A stretch of 23,966 bases of DNA. Source: Plantago elongata (taxonomy: Eukaryota; Streptophyta; Magnoliopsida; Lamiales; Plantaginaceae). The first letter of the stretch is position 1. Every line of letters starts with the position of its first letter. The stretch is from contig JAYMSP010002491.1 in NCBI GenBank assembly GCA_036897095.1, forward strand, positions 1-23,966, read 5' to 3'. Of the stretch, positions 10,668-20,675 are shown piece by piece. A model generated the notes under the pieces. That model saw only the letters and a list, made by a program, of their open reading frames with translations. It was not told the origin of the DNA and searched no databases. The translations under genes and the position numbers were made by a program.

Positions 10668-12684
10668 TGCATATTTCTGTTGAAATTGTTTTTTTCGTTT
10701 AGGCGATTTTTGTATCCTTTTGGGGGTTTATTTGTTTGTTCGCCGAGGCGAAAAGTGGAATTGGGGAAACAACTGAAATTGATGCCTAGACAGGTCGAGG
10801 TGGTTTCAGAACAGGAGGGCAAGGTTGTTTCATAACTCTGTAATCCAATTCGAATATGTTATAGGTATATGGATGTCGTCATATCTGCTCATATAAATCT
10901 TAAGTGCGGTATACTCTACTTAATTTTCCCTTCATGTATTTGTTCTTGGCGCTTATTTTCGTAATATCTGACTTCTAGCTTGCCATTTCATTTTTTCCTT
11001 GTCTTGCAATACATCTAAGGACCACTTTCTCCATTACAGGAAACTCAGTTGTTTATGGATGAATGGGACTATGGAAGGTGATGTTTACAATACTATATTG
11101 GTGTTTCTTATCAAAGAAAAGAAAATCTTATCTATTTGTTTGCTATTTTCTCTCTTTGTAGATTTGATTTTCAGCCCTCACTTGTGAAGTTCATTTAATC
11201 TACAAGAAGAGGAAAATGCACCTCAGAGTATGACCACCCCCTGTTAGTTAATATTCCCAAACTAAGTTTTGTTTTTGTATTAGATGTTACATTACATGGC
11301 TACATGCACTCGTATATTAATATTTATCCATGGCTTCTTCATAACTTTGTGAAAGAAATGCTACATATTTAGCGTGTGTACATTGAAAGACAACCTCGTG
11401 GATTTTTTTTTTTAGTGATGTTAGCCCCCTTTTGCTCAGTATATGATTACATATAATATGATGTGCCTATGTTTTCCTTTTCGGGTTGTTATGTTCCTAT
11501 AATATTCCCATTGAAGTGGTATAAATTATCAGAGTAGAAACTTTGTGCCATGTAAGTTGGTTTAACATTGTTAAATTTTCCTTGCGGTTTTGGATATTGA
11601 AATCTTATACTGTAGTATATATTTTTCTTGGGCATGTTTTACAAATCATCGTTAGACATGTCAATTCAATTTGACACGTTTAAATGTTGGTTCATTACAT
11701 TTTAATTCACTAATAATCAACCTTTAAACAGAGACTTAAAAGTTAGCAAACATAAGAATCCATCAAGCATATGTATGATGAATTTGGATCACTTGAGTTC
11801 CCTTAATGTATGTTTAGTTCGATTTAGGCAAGCGTTAAATGATAAAAAAAACTTGGCCTTGATAATTGAATCGTTATTCTTTTTTGTGGGATTAGAGTTT
11901 TACATCATGTTAATGTTTGCTTTTTAGGTCAAATGCAGATTTTTTGTGCAGGTAATCCCCATGATTAATCTGGGAGTTTGAGATCACTATAAGAATGATG
12001 CATGAGCATTGAGAATAGAGAGCTCCAGATTATCACAGAACAGTTCCATAAACTCTTTTCCATGTAAGCCTATTATGTTTTTCTCCCCTGATACGATTTT
12101 CATTCAGTGTAATGAAAAGATGACACAAGTCTTAGCCCAGCAGTAGGCATGCTTATTTTATTGAGAAAGAGAACTGAATGACTAATAGTGCATTGAAGAT
12201 TGGTATCTGCTTATTCGATTATTCCAGTTTGAATTTGTAACTAACTAGGATCAAGAAATAATATAGGCTTTAGCTCCTGTGATTAAGGTGCTTTATGTTT
12301 ACGAGAAAAACAATTTGAAAATCTTTTAATGTACTGGAAAATTAAGCACATTAAATCCTAAATACGTATAAACTTATTGCGAAAACGTGAAATAACATAG
12401 GAAGCATTACATAGGGAGATGAAAAAGAAGATCAATAAAATTATGAACCAAGCCCGACCCAAGAGACGGTAAATAAACACGACACACATAGTTAAAGAAC
12501 GAGCACTCAAACATTAAATGTTAATTAGATTCATCCGCACGACAACAACAAAAAAAAAAAATACAAATTGAAGAAACTTGAAGACCGCACTTAACAAGAC
12601 GAGTTGCTGTAGGGAACCTATCCAACACCGCCAGCCAAACAAAAAATCAATGCGAGGAAACACATGAAGTTTCCAAAGTCTCTA

Positions 12685-12999
12685 TCACGATAAAGAGGTG
12701 AAAATTTGATCTTGCAAGATAAGTGCATTATAGGCTGATTTCACCATGAACTCCAGAGAAACACCATGAGTCCAAAATATATCATCGGTTTTTCTAAAAA
12801 GAGAAAGCGGAATACCTTCTATCACATCTATCACTATCCTTGGAATATAACTAATGCATATAATGTCAATTCCAACAACCATTATGACCAAAAGTATCAA
12901 CATAACATGTAAGTTATACGACGGGTGATCACAAACAAAATCTGTCAAGCGGAATACCTTTCTCACATCTATCCTTATCCATTGTATTTCTTTGCACAT
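12685..12999 (-). mobile_element. LINE (non-LTR) reverse transcriptase relic, zinc-knuckle linker region
   Basis: A minus-strand open stretch carries DVIEGIPLSLFRKTDDIFWT followed by a short spacer and FMVKSAYNAL. This matches the layout of the region after the reverse transcriptase in plant LINE ORF2 proteins (I..IPLS....D...W....G.F.VKSAY), ahead of the zf-RVT domain. The Cys-His knuckle itself and the polymerase core are absent, and no poly(A) tail or target duplication is seen. It is a short dead fragment. Confidence 0.45.
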
Positions 13000-13380
13000 T
13001 TACAATTTCTGTTCTCGTTGTGATTCATCAACCAATTTACCTTCTGATTAGATTGTAAAGTTATAATCACAACTGATTTCTTAAATTTTAAAAATTAAAG
13101 AGAAACAGAACGGATAAACGATTGATACAATTCAATTTAAAACTGTATTTAGATCAAGTTTAGATAAATTGACATGGACAATAACAAATTAACAACTTTT
13201 CATCTCGTTAATATTATATAAAAATGGTATCGCAATATTACTGTGAGTGTACAACCAATAAAGTATTGTGTAATGTGAAAAGTTAAACAAACAAAAAGAA
13301 GAAAAGAAGAAATCAAGAAAACTAGACAGTATAGTGGTTAGTGGTATTGTAGTTTGTACCTGTCGAGTAGTATGACATAG

Positions 13381-13389
13381 AAACCCTAA
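13381..13389 (+). promoter_or_regulatory. Telo-box in the leader of the Cys-rich protein gene
   Basis: AAACCCTAA lies 73 bp upstream of the ATG. Two near copies, AAACCCTAC (about 13432) and AAACCCTCG (about 13451), follow. In plants this motif is common close to start sites of genes for translation and dividing cells, and is bound by Telobox/PRC2-linked factors. The site is seen directly; its function is inferred. Confidence 0.55.
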
Positions 13390-13461
13390 CCAAATCGATT
13401 TCCCCCAATTCCAAACTCCAAAAAATCCTGAAACCCTACGAAGAATTCCAAACCCTCGAAA

Positions 13462-15297
13462 ATGGCACCATCTCCATCTCTTCTGAACGCCGATCAGAAC
13501 CACAAGCTCGTCGGAGAGTCCACTGCTCCGCCCAATTCCGCCTCCTCTTCGTCAACCGCCGCTACTCCGCCACCGGACAAGCGAACCACCAGAGACCAGC
13601 CGAATCTATCCGATTGCCACTGCTGTAACTGCCACATCAACCACACGAACCCCAAGGACAGGCTGAAACAGCTCCGTAGTTACTGGCGCATCGTCCTCCT
13701 CTGCAGAAAATGCCTCAAAAAGGTATCATCTGGCCAAACTTGCACTTACTGCTTTCAACAGACTGAAAATTCGTGTGATACTGTTACTTGTGGCTCGTGT
13801 GAGCGTAGGATTCATAAGGATTGTGTTAGGGATTATGGTAGTAGTGCGCCTTGGTGTTACTTGGCGGCAGGGGTGGGGGAGTTCAGGACTTGTTTGGATT
13901 GTTGGGTTCCGGATTCCCTGAAAAGGTCGGTTAGGGGTCGTGGGAGGAGTGTGGGTAAGGGTGGAACGGGGGAAGGTAAGGTTGAGGGAAATGATGGATT
14001 GGATGAGGTGATGAGGAATGCGAGATTTCAGGTGGAGAAGAAGGTGAAGATGGCGGCGAAGGCTAAGGAGCATGAGCTGAGGAAGGCCATGGCTGCTAAG
14101 AAAGCGGTGTATTTAGCGAATGGTGCGTTGATTTTGGCAAAGAAAGCCAAGAAACAGAGTGAAGGAGAGAAAGGGGGAAGTTCTAGTTCGAGTAATGCAA
14201 TTGAGATTGCTGATGATGCAGAATTGGCTGCTCAATTTCGTAGAATTTTTACTTGTTCACGGAAAATTTCTAGGAAAGAGTTCTGTTTGGATCCCAGAGA
14301 TTTGAGCGTTTGGAAACTTAGGAACTGGGGTGGTATAACGTATAAGAGGTTTTGTTGGAGAAAGGAATTTGGTAAATGTGAAAGGTTGAATTCCTCTAGC
14401 ATGGAGAATGATATCGTTGAGGAGAACGGGTCAAGCAGTGATGTTCATGGATCTACAAGGCTATTGACATATAAGCGTGACAAAAAAAGGAAAGTATGGC
14501 AAGTGGATGATCCAAAATTTATGGTCTTGGGATCTAGTTCTATCCAACACGAAGAGATGTTGGAGTTACATTCAGATGGCACCAGGAATAATTGTGCAAT
14601 TGATTTATCAGACACGGAACTATGTGTTGATGCAAGTGAGAGTAGGTTTTGTACGGATACTGGCCGATGCATCTCAGAGGCTTTAATTTGTGTTAATCCT
14701 GAACAAACGAGTTCTTGTGTCAATGTTGATAGATTTGGCCGAGAACTTGCTATTTACAAGCGCAGTAAGTTTAGGGCCAAGGGCCAAGTAGATGGTGTGG
14801 TATATGTCCCCGGAGAGTCTCACCCCTGTCATAACCAGGGGGTGACCTGTAAACCTGATCATCATCAATCAGATGACAAAAAGCATATGATGCATTTCTT
14901 GGTCAAGTATGAAGATGAGGATATTTTACCAAATGGTAGTTCGAATTCCGTACAGGACCGCTATTACCTTAAGTACTATAAGAGGGTTGGTATGACCAAG
15001 TCATACCTCAGTCGTCTGTGTTCTGATACCGGTCAGTGTGAGAAACAGAGCTCCGAACCTGCTCTAAGTAACTCTGACACTGTTTTTTCCTTGAATTCTG
15101 ATCATGACTTAAGATTGCCACATGAGAGAAGTTGTGTAGGGTTTGACCGATATTGTATTAAATATGTTAAGAGGGTGAAAGGTTCAATTTCTGAAAATAA
15201 GTTGCATGCTCATTCCATTCAACACCAAAATGAGGCTTCTTCTGGATTAATTGTGCATCACACGGCAGAATCCAGGACCATGTCATCTTGCAGTTGA
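13462..15297 (+). CDS. Cys-rich PHD-like zinc-binding protein with Tyr-Lys-Arg repeats (611 aa)
   Basis: A long uninterrupted frame starts at an ATG in strong context (AAAATGGC). After a Ser/Pro/Ala-rich, probably disordered start (1-48) there is a Cys-dense domain at about 52-147: CHCCNC (52-57), CRKC (81-84), CTYC (94-97), then C105, C110, C113, His118, C121, C132 and CLDC (144-147). The CTYC...CGSC...H..C...CLDC part has the C4HC3 order of a PHD-type finger, with extra zinc ligands before it. Residues 183-235 are rich in Lys and Ala and could form a charged helix or coiled coil. The second half has five loose copies of a Y-K/x-K/R-R motif: ITYKRFCWRK (292-301), LTYKRDKKRK (335-344), AIYKRSKFRAK (430-440), LKYYKRVGMTK (503-513) and IKYVKRVKGS (566-575). 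A nuclear chromatin-linked role is a guess from the finger and basic repeats. I know no named function. The C-terminus may differ if the alternative splicing described in the findings is used. Confidence 0.85.
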   Translation: MAPSPSLLNADQNHKLVGESTAPPNSASSSSTAATPPPDKRTTRDQPNLSDCHCCNCHINHTNPKDRLKQLRSYWRIVLLCRKCLKKVSSGQTCTYCFQQTENSCDTVTCGSCERRIHKDCVRDYGSSAPWCYLAAGVGEFRTCLDCWVPDSLKRSVRGRGRSVGKGGTGEGKVEGNDGLDEVMRNARFQVEKKVKMAAKAKEHELRKAMAAKKAVYLANGALILAKKAKKQSEGEKGGSSSSSNAIEIADDAELAAQFRRIFTCSRKISRKEFCLDPRDLSVWKLRNWGGITYKRFCWRKEFGKCERLNSSSMENDIVEENGSSSDVHGSTRLLTYKRDKKRKVWQVDDPKFMVLGSSSIQHEEMLELHSDGTRNNCAIDLSDTELCVDASESRFCTDTGRCISEALICVNPEQTSSCVNVDRFGRELAIYKRSKFRAKGQVDGVVYVPGESHPCHNQGVTCKPDHHQSDDKKHMMHFLVKYEDEDILPNGSSNSVQDRYYLKYYKRVGMTKSYLSRLCSDTGQCEKQSSEPALSNSDTVFSLNSDHDLRLPHERSCVGFDRYCIKYVKRVKGSISENKLHAHSIQHQNEASSGLIVHHTAESRTMSSCS

Positions 15298-17470
15298 CTC
15301 CATGGTTATTCCTGTGCAGAGTGAAAAGGTAACTGAAGCTGTGATCCCCCCCTCCCCCTTCTCTACATTTTAGTTATCTATGTGATTTAAACTATTTTGT
15401 CCATGTAATTGGAGTATGTAGTCCTGAGTGCTTTCAAGTTTTTTATTCTTTAGTATTGGCTGTTAATCATTATTGTGTTTTCCTGTTGTACGAGAAGACA
15501 AGTGTTAGAAAAGCCAATATATGCACCTAACTGGTTAAGCTTCATGTTCTATAGGATGATGTTACGGAAATCAACATGTATTTATCATTTTCTCCATATA
15601 ACTCTGACCATGCCTGTCTGGCTCGTTTGCAATTTTCTTTCCTTGGAAGTGGTATTGTGGTAATATGGTTGTTATTGGTTAAACTCTTATGATTTAAAGA
15701 GAGTAAGGTCCAACACATGAAGAAAGCCATGCACTACTGTATCTGATAAATTTGTGTAAATGATAATCGGAGTAGTCTTTTATTCTTCTTATTTATTTTC
15801 ACGAACTAGTTGATGAGTGCTGACCATTACTTGCAACTGGAATTACCTAGGCAACATTGTGCATGGTGGGCAGTAACATGAAGAGTGGAATAATAGATTT
15901 TTTTTTGTAATGTCAGAATTTATGGACTATTATTGTTTTCATCCTTGCTCCAAAAATCCCAACTGCCTAGAATTCTAGACTTGTCTTGGTAGAATGAAAT
16001 GCAGGAACTCATGCCCCTCTTCATTAAGTCTGCTATATGTGGACATTTGGTTGTTCTACTTTAAGGTACTAGACCACCTTGGTGTATTATTTTGTTTGTT
16101 GGAACGAGTCGTAGAAGTTACTAAAAAGAACGTTGCTGTGGACAGATGTGAATATACCAATAAATAGAAAAGAAAAAAAATACAGTAGTTGCTCTTCTCA
16201 TATTGCTGCCACAGAAACATTAAAATAGGAAGGAGGGTACTACTGTTCAACTATAAATGTAATGTCTACTTCCTAATCGTTGCAATTGCCTTAAAATAAT
16301 CTTAGCAAATTTTGTATTATATTGATAATGAATTCATCTCTAAGAAGAAGTAGGTATTTTGCTAATCAATAGATAAAATCGGACTTGATTAGTAGAAACC
16401 TGTAGCGAGTACCCTTATGGTGTAATGGTGTGCATTGGTTAATTCCATAACGCATGCATTAGCTTAGGCCTGGAGAAGCACCCCATGGCCCATGTGCTCC
16501 ATGCTTAGACCTAAACAGCAGAGAAACAAATCTTCTTCCCATTGTTAGCTGAACACAGACCAAGGGGAAGTGGCTCACCACTTTAAATAAGTAGAGACAA
16601 CGTATGTGGGTAACACTAGCAATCTCTTTTATTTTTGAATCAAATTGTGGATTGATAAATAAAAGGGAGCAATTTTGAACGCTCACTTTGTCCTGTTTTT
16701 GTACCAAAATATTGTAAAGCTTAAGTCAGTCTAGATAGCTTAATGTCAAAAAAGTTGTCTGGTTCTCATACATTGAATATCATTGAGGTCATTAAAAATA
16801 GTGCACGAAGACTGTAAGCCAATAACATAATGTTGGTAACCTGTGTTAAGCTGAAACTGGTGGTTGCAGTTTGTGTTTCTTGCTCTGATGTACCATACCC
16901 TCATTCAACTCCTATTAGGAACTGTCTACCCACATTTCAATGCCGTTGAATTCATTTTCCTATTTTAATCTTATTTACTTCCCTTTCTTCTGTAATTTTA
17001 AGTGCAGGAAGGGCTTCAAAATTTGCTGCAAATTATTATAATGATATGATTATGGTTATTATCTTCCAATCAACAAAGAGTTTAGTTTTGATTAATGCTG
17101 TGAATTGAATGCTAATTCTACCGGTGTGATTTTGATTTCACATTATCCTACATTTTATTAGTTAGTGTAATTATGTATATGTCGTGATGAGATGTATAAT
17201 TGGAATTAGTAGTGGTTTTCTTGGCTCAACAAGTCGCCATGCCTTGCTTCGTATCCATTTGACTGGCTGCTTTTGTTTTTTTTTGGTGCATGTATTTTGG
17301 TTTTTACTCACTCCATATTAAAGTTTTGTCCATAATGTTGTATCCTCTAATATTTTCCATTTTTCCTTTGCAGATGGTTAAGTTTTTGGAAGTTTGTTGC
17401 AGGAGAGCTCTTTGGCTACATTAGAGAACTTATAGTAGCTATCACAAGTTGTAAACATTTCATGATATCA
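15298..17470. other. 3' flank/possible 3' introns of the Cys-rich gene
   Basis: No independent gene. A good donor (AAAAG then GTAACT, 15329) follows the stop codon. A strong acceptor (TTTCCTTTGCAG, ending 17373) precedes 17374-17424, which reads MVKFLEVCCRRALWLH then a stop. This may be a last coding or 3' UTR exon of the upstream gene, which would make 15329-17373 an intron. A C-rich run lies near 15344-15358. Confidence 0.4.
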
Positions 17471-17572
17471 TTTCCTGTTGTATCAAGCACTGTTTCCTGT
17501 TGTATAAAGCATGCTTTCCTATTATATCAGGCTTTCCCTGTTGTATCTGAATGCTGATTTCTTGTATCATTT
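17471..17572 (-). repeat. 22-bp tandem repeat at the tail of a LINE relic
   Basis: About five units of TTTCCTGTTGTATCAAGCACTG type stand head to tail (starts 17471, 17493, 17515, 17533, 17558), the first two almost identical and later ones shorter or diverged. They sit at the 3' side of the minus-strand LINE fragment that follows, in the position of its tail. Confidence 0.65.
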
Positions 17573-17968
17573 GTTAATGGCGGAATACCATTCTGAACTG
17601 TTCAGGTTCAGTGCATAGGCTTACATTCTCAATCGACGGGTATACAAGACGTGCCAATACCCCGATAATACAAATGTGCGCCAAAACCAACCTACAGAAA
17701 AACAAGAAAACATACCCAACTCCAGAAAATCCACAGCCTGAAGAATAACAAAACACCGAAACAAAGGGACAAACAGAAACACATCAGCCCAACTCCAACT
17801 GAGCACAGCCAAAGGGAAACGATCCCACTCCTGGAAGCCATAACCCGAGGACAACAGACCCCTTTCTTTCACCCAAGACCAAGTGTTGAACTTCACCGAC
17901 TCAAAAGATTCCACCACATCCGGAATAACATCGTTGAAAATCGCATTATTACGAGCTTTCCAGATGGT
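17573..17968 (-). mobile_element. 5'-truncated LINE (non-LTR retrotransposon), ORF2 C-terminus
   Basis: Reading the minus strand from 17968 gives TIWKARNNAIFND, then VIPDVVESFESVKFNTWSWV and KERGLLSSGYGFQEWDRFPL. This is the typical last segment of plant LINE ORF2 proteins, where W..WK.RN..IF is followed by a helix and a W..R or W..K tail. Everything before it, including reverse transcriptase and endonuclease, is missing, as expected for incomplete target-primed insertion. The frame runs on into what is probably 3' UTR. No clear target-site duplication was found; the only shared flank word is ACATTT. Confidence 0.7.
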
Positions 17969-19856
17969 GATGATTCACCTTTAATGTACATTTTGACGTG
18001 AGCAACCGTAGATTTTTTTATAGTTATATATTTTTTCCTGAAGAATCAGAAAGTTGATTATGCTTGACATTGCAGACAACTCAAAATAGTGTTAGCCATA
18101 TCCACAGTTAGTTTTCCTTTCTGTCCCTGCCCTCTATGCCTACTGTGATTCACATATCCAAATGGCCTCTGCTGATGTGTAAAACACTTGGTAATGCTAC
18201 ACTTAATTGGGACTTGGGAGTAACCCCACCATGCAGGAGCATACATACTGGAGGCCTCTGGGTTCTGATGAATTGGTGGAGATTGAAGAACCATGAGGTT
18301 CATGACCTCTTGTGAATTGCCTGAATGTGCAATATGAGTAACTTGAGAATCTTCTCAGGTATAATTTTGCACAAGTAGGAAGTTCATGATGCCTTGTATG
18401 AAGAAAAATTTCCGGACAGAACGATCTGTTGTTTTTTTTTTGCATTGAAAATTTGTTGCGTAGATGCATGCTCTGAATAAAGTTGGTTGTTCAAGTGACA
18501 TGCATATTACTTATAATTAATTGTAAGAACTCCGATAGAGTTTGTGATTACTCCATCAAGATGGCGACACGGACCTTCATGATCTGGTGTCTTCAAATTC
18601 TTGAATTTTTGGATCTGTCACACCTAGCAGTGCCTTGTTCTTGGTGTTCATAGAAAAGGAAAAAAGAAGAACAATGGATGCTTCTATAGGTTATCTGTGA
18701 CTAGGGGGTCATCTTTGGTTTACTATTGCCAACTTTCTCCTTCATTATGTCTTTTGAGCATTCACTTGTCCGCCTCGTATAATATGAAATTCTGACAATG
18801 GAATGTGAGTAGGCTTTGAAACAGACCATTAGAGGAGGCACTTAGCATCTCATAATTGATGCTTTGAACTTTTCTTTCTTATCTGTTATGGATTCTTTGA
18901 CCGATATTGCTTTCTTGTAGTGATGATTTGAGGTCACTAATTACATACTTTTAACTGAAAGGCACAGAAGACAAATAATGAAGCAGAGATCAAGGGGAGT
19001 CAAGAGACTCGGCATCTCATGAAAGAATTACATTAGTGCAAGAATGTGGTGAAATCCAGTTATCAGAAAAATCATCAATCTTCTGCAGGTATAGTAACAA
19101 TCATTACATTATGTTTTGAGGAAGTTATCCAAAATTATGGTTATTCATGTTCTGACCTAATTCACTTTGCCATACTACTTGTTACATTCCATGCCAAAGT
19201 GGAGAAGTTAAATATTACAAGCAAAGTTGAAATTTAAAGCAATCTGCTTTGATTTGCAGTATAATATCTGGTTTAATTAGTAGCTTGTGGGATATGTGTG
19301 GAAAACACACTCCTGCACATTAACTAATGGCATATATTTCCCACTTCTGTGTGGAGAACACACTCTCTCTATATTATACTCTCCTTTTTTTTGCAAGTGC
19401 TTTCCTGACAAGTCATGCATTTTCACCTGCTCCTATTGCTTTTCATGATCTTCTGTTGAACTATGCTAACTGTGGTCTGCGAATATGTCATGGTACATTC
19501 TGTTTTCTCGCTTTCCTAAGGTGTTTCTTGACATGTTAGCGCGGTGTACTTACATATTTTCAGATATGGACATATAATCCCCGCGTCCATATGTTTTAGA
19601 CCTACGTTTTTTTCCTTTTCGTGCTAGTCCTGTCAATCTTCTGCCAGGATCTGAATTCATTTGAACTCTACTCAATGTATCTCTGTTGCTAATTGAATAT
19701 GCATATTGCTGCCATGGTTTGATGAATTCGGCTGCTAAGATTTTGGACCTAATTTCCTGGAATTGGAGATATTAAAAAATTAACATGGCTTCTAGTAGTA
19801 TATTTTAATTTGCACCACTTACTCATGCACTAGAGTCACTTTTGGTGTATATGGTC
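17969..19856. other. Intergenic tract upstream of the transporter gene
   Basis: No coding gene is supported. There is an AATAAA at 18476-18481 that could end a transcript from the Cys-rich gene, and an exon-like stretch near 18961-19034 with no useful reading frame. The distal promoter of the transporter contains the GTGTGG hairpin pair described separately. Confidence 0.45.
19295..19365. repeat. Two copies of an 18-bp hairpin-forming motif
   Basis: TGTGTGGAAAACACACTC (19295-19312) and TGTGTGGAGAACACACTC (19348-19365) differ by one base. Each contains GTGTG and CACAC arms around five bases. They lie about 600 bp upstream of the transporter start codon, a position open to a regulatory role. 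Confidence 0.6.
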
Positions 19857-19864
19857 TATAAATA
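19857..19864 (+). promoter_or_regulatory. TATA box of the VIT-like transporter gene
   Basis: TATAAATA stands 98 bases before the ATG at 19963, followed by a short CT/A-rich leader. This spacing is typical of plant promoters. Confidence 0.75.
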
Positions 19865-19962
19865 CCCAGGTTACTTCAAACATTGTTCTCACCAAGCTAA
19901 AATATATCTCTTTACTAGCTACAGAATCCCCAAAAAATATCCTTCTCATAATTTCACTGAAC

Positions 19963-20607
19963 ATGGCTGCTCCAACCCACTTCCAAATCACAATCCCAAA
20001 TAATTCTGCATGCAATGATAATCTTGAAACTGTAGTTGAAGAGGATTTTGACTACTCCCAGCGAGCGCAATGGCTCCGAGCTGCTGTTCTAGGAGCAAAT
20101 GATGGATTAGTGTCCATTGCATCACTTATGATGGGAGTCGGAGCTGTTAAAGACGATGCCAAGGCCATGATACTCACAGGCTTCGCTGGACTATTTGCCG
20201 GTGCTTGTAGCATGGCAATTGGGGAGTTTGTTTCAGTTTACTCACAGTTAGATATTGAATTAGCTCAGATTAAAAGAGAGCGCATGTCAGGAAATAATGA
20301 AGAGAATGCAGATAAGGAAAAGCTTGCGAATCCTTATCAGGCTGCCTTGGCATCAGCACTTGCATTCGCTCTAGGAGCGATCGTGCCATTACTTGCGGCT
20401 GGTTTTATAAGCGAGTATGAGGTTAGGTTGGGGGTGATAGTGGCTGCAACCACAGTGGCATTGGTGGTGTTTGGTGTGGTCGGGGCAAAACTTGGCGGAA
20501 CCCGAGTGGCAAGGTCTTGTGGAAGGGTGGTGGTGGGAGGATTGTTGGCTATGGGGATTACATTTGGTCTCACTAAGTTAGTTAGTTCTACTGGTTTGGA
20601 AATATGA
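19963..20607 (+). CDS. Vacuolar iron transporter homologue (VTL, nodulin-21-like), 214 aa
   Basis: Member of the CCC1/VIT1 family, membrane proteins that move Fe2+ (and Mn2+) from cytosol into the vacuole. The signature DYSQRAQWLRAAVLGANDGL (30-49) opens the first membrane segment. Five hydrophobic segments are visible at about 38-61, 68-92, 124-148, 152-176 and 187-208. Asp47 and the SMAIGEFVSVYSQ block (Met84, Glu88) match residues that line the metal path in VIT1. The loop between segments 2 and 3 is only about 30 residues, so the large cytosolic metal-binding domain of true VIT1 is missing. This is the hallmark of the shorter VTL/nodulin-21 group. The gene has no intron, normal for VTLs. 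Family members are repressed by iron shortage in Arabidopsis; nothing in this sequence proves that here. A TATA box precedes it and AATAAA follows it. Confidence 0.95.
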   Translation: MAAPTHFQITIPNNSACNDNLETVVEEDFDYSQRAQWLRAAVLGANDGLVSIASLMMGVGAVKDDAKAMILTGFAGLFAGACSMAIGEFVSVYSQLDIELAQIKRERMSGNNEENADKEKLANPYQAALASALAFALGAIVPLLAAGFISEYEVRLGVIVAATTVALVVFGVVGAKLGGTRVARSCGRVVVGGLLAMGITFGLTKLVSSTGLEI

Positions 20608-20669
20608 TTGGCAAGAACTGCTATTGTTTTTATTATGTTTTCACTGTATGTTTCTAATTAAAATTGTGC

Positions 20670-20675
20670 AATAAA
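20670..20675 (+). terminator. Polyadenylation signal of the VIT-like gene
   Basis: AATAAA lies 63 bases after the stop codon, the only such hexamer close to the gene end. Confidence 0.55.

Larger units (their letters stand above)
5724..13380. other. Long gene-poor intergenic tract (about 7.6 kb)
   Basis: I find no gene with recognisable protein homology here. Open stretches are short, overlap on both strands and lack family motifs. The tract holds a 21-bp repeat pair near 6.5 kb, a diverged 45-bp repeat at 7.39 and 9.82 kb, a nested inverted repeat at 10.6 kb and a LINE relic at 12.7-13.0 kb. A few places look like small exons, for example 11039-11079 (after TTACAG, reading ETQLFMDEWDYG up to a GTGATG donor). 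10608-10836 stays open in one frame and ends ...PRQVEVVSEQEGKVVS. These could be scraps of an old gene or parts of a non-coding transcript. Confidence 0.5.

Noticed and set aside
11659..11676. Palindrome TGTCAA-6-TTGACA, considered as an operator-like site
   Set aside because: Short palindromes of this size are common in AT-rich plant DNA, and no gene is near it.
13726..14073. 115-codon minus-strand frame inside the Cys-rich gene
   Set aside because: Its composition is the mirror of the Lys/Gly-rich sense strand; it is a shadow of the real gene.
20337..20573. 78-codon minus-strand frame inside the transporter gene
   Set aside because: It is the antisense of conserved membrane segments, rich in Ala/Thr/Pro only because of the sense codons.
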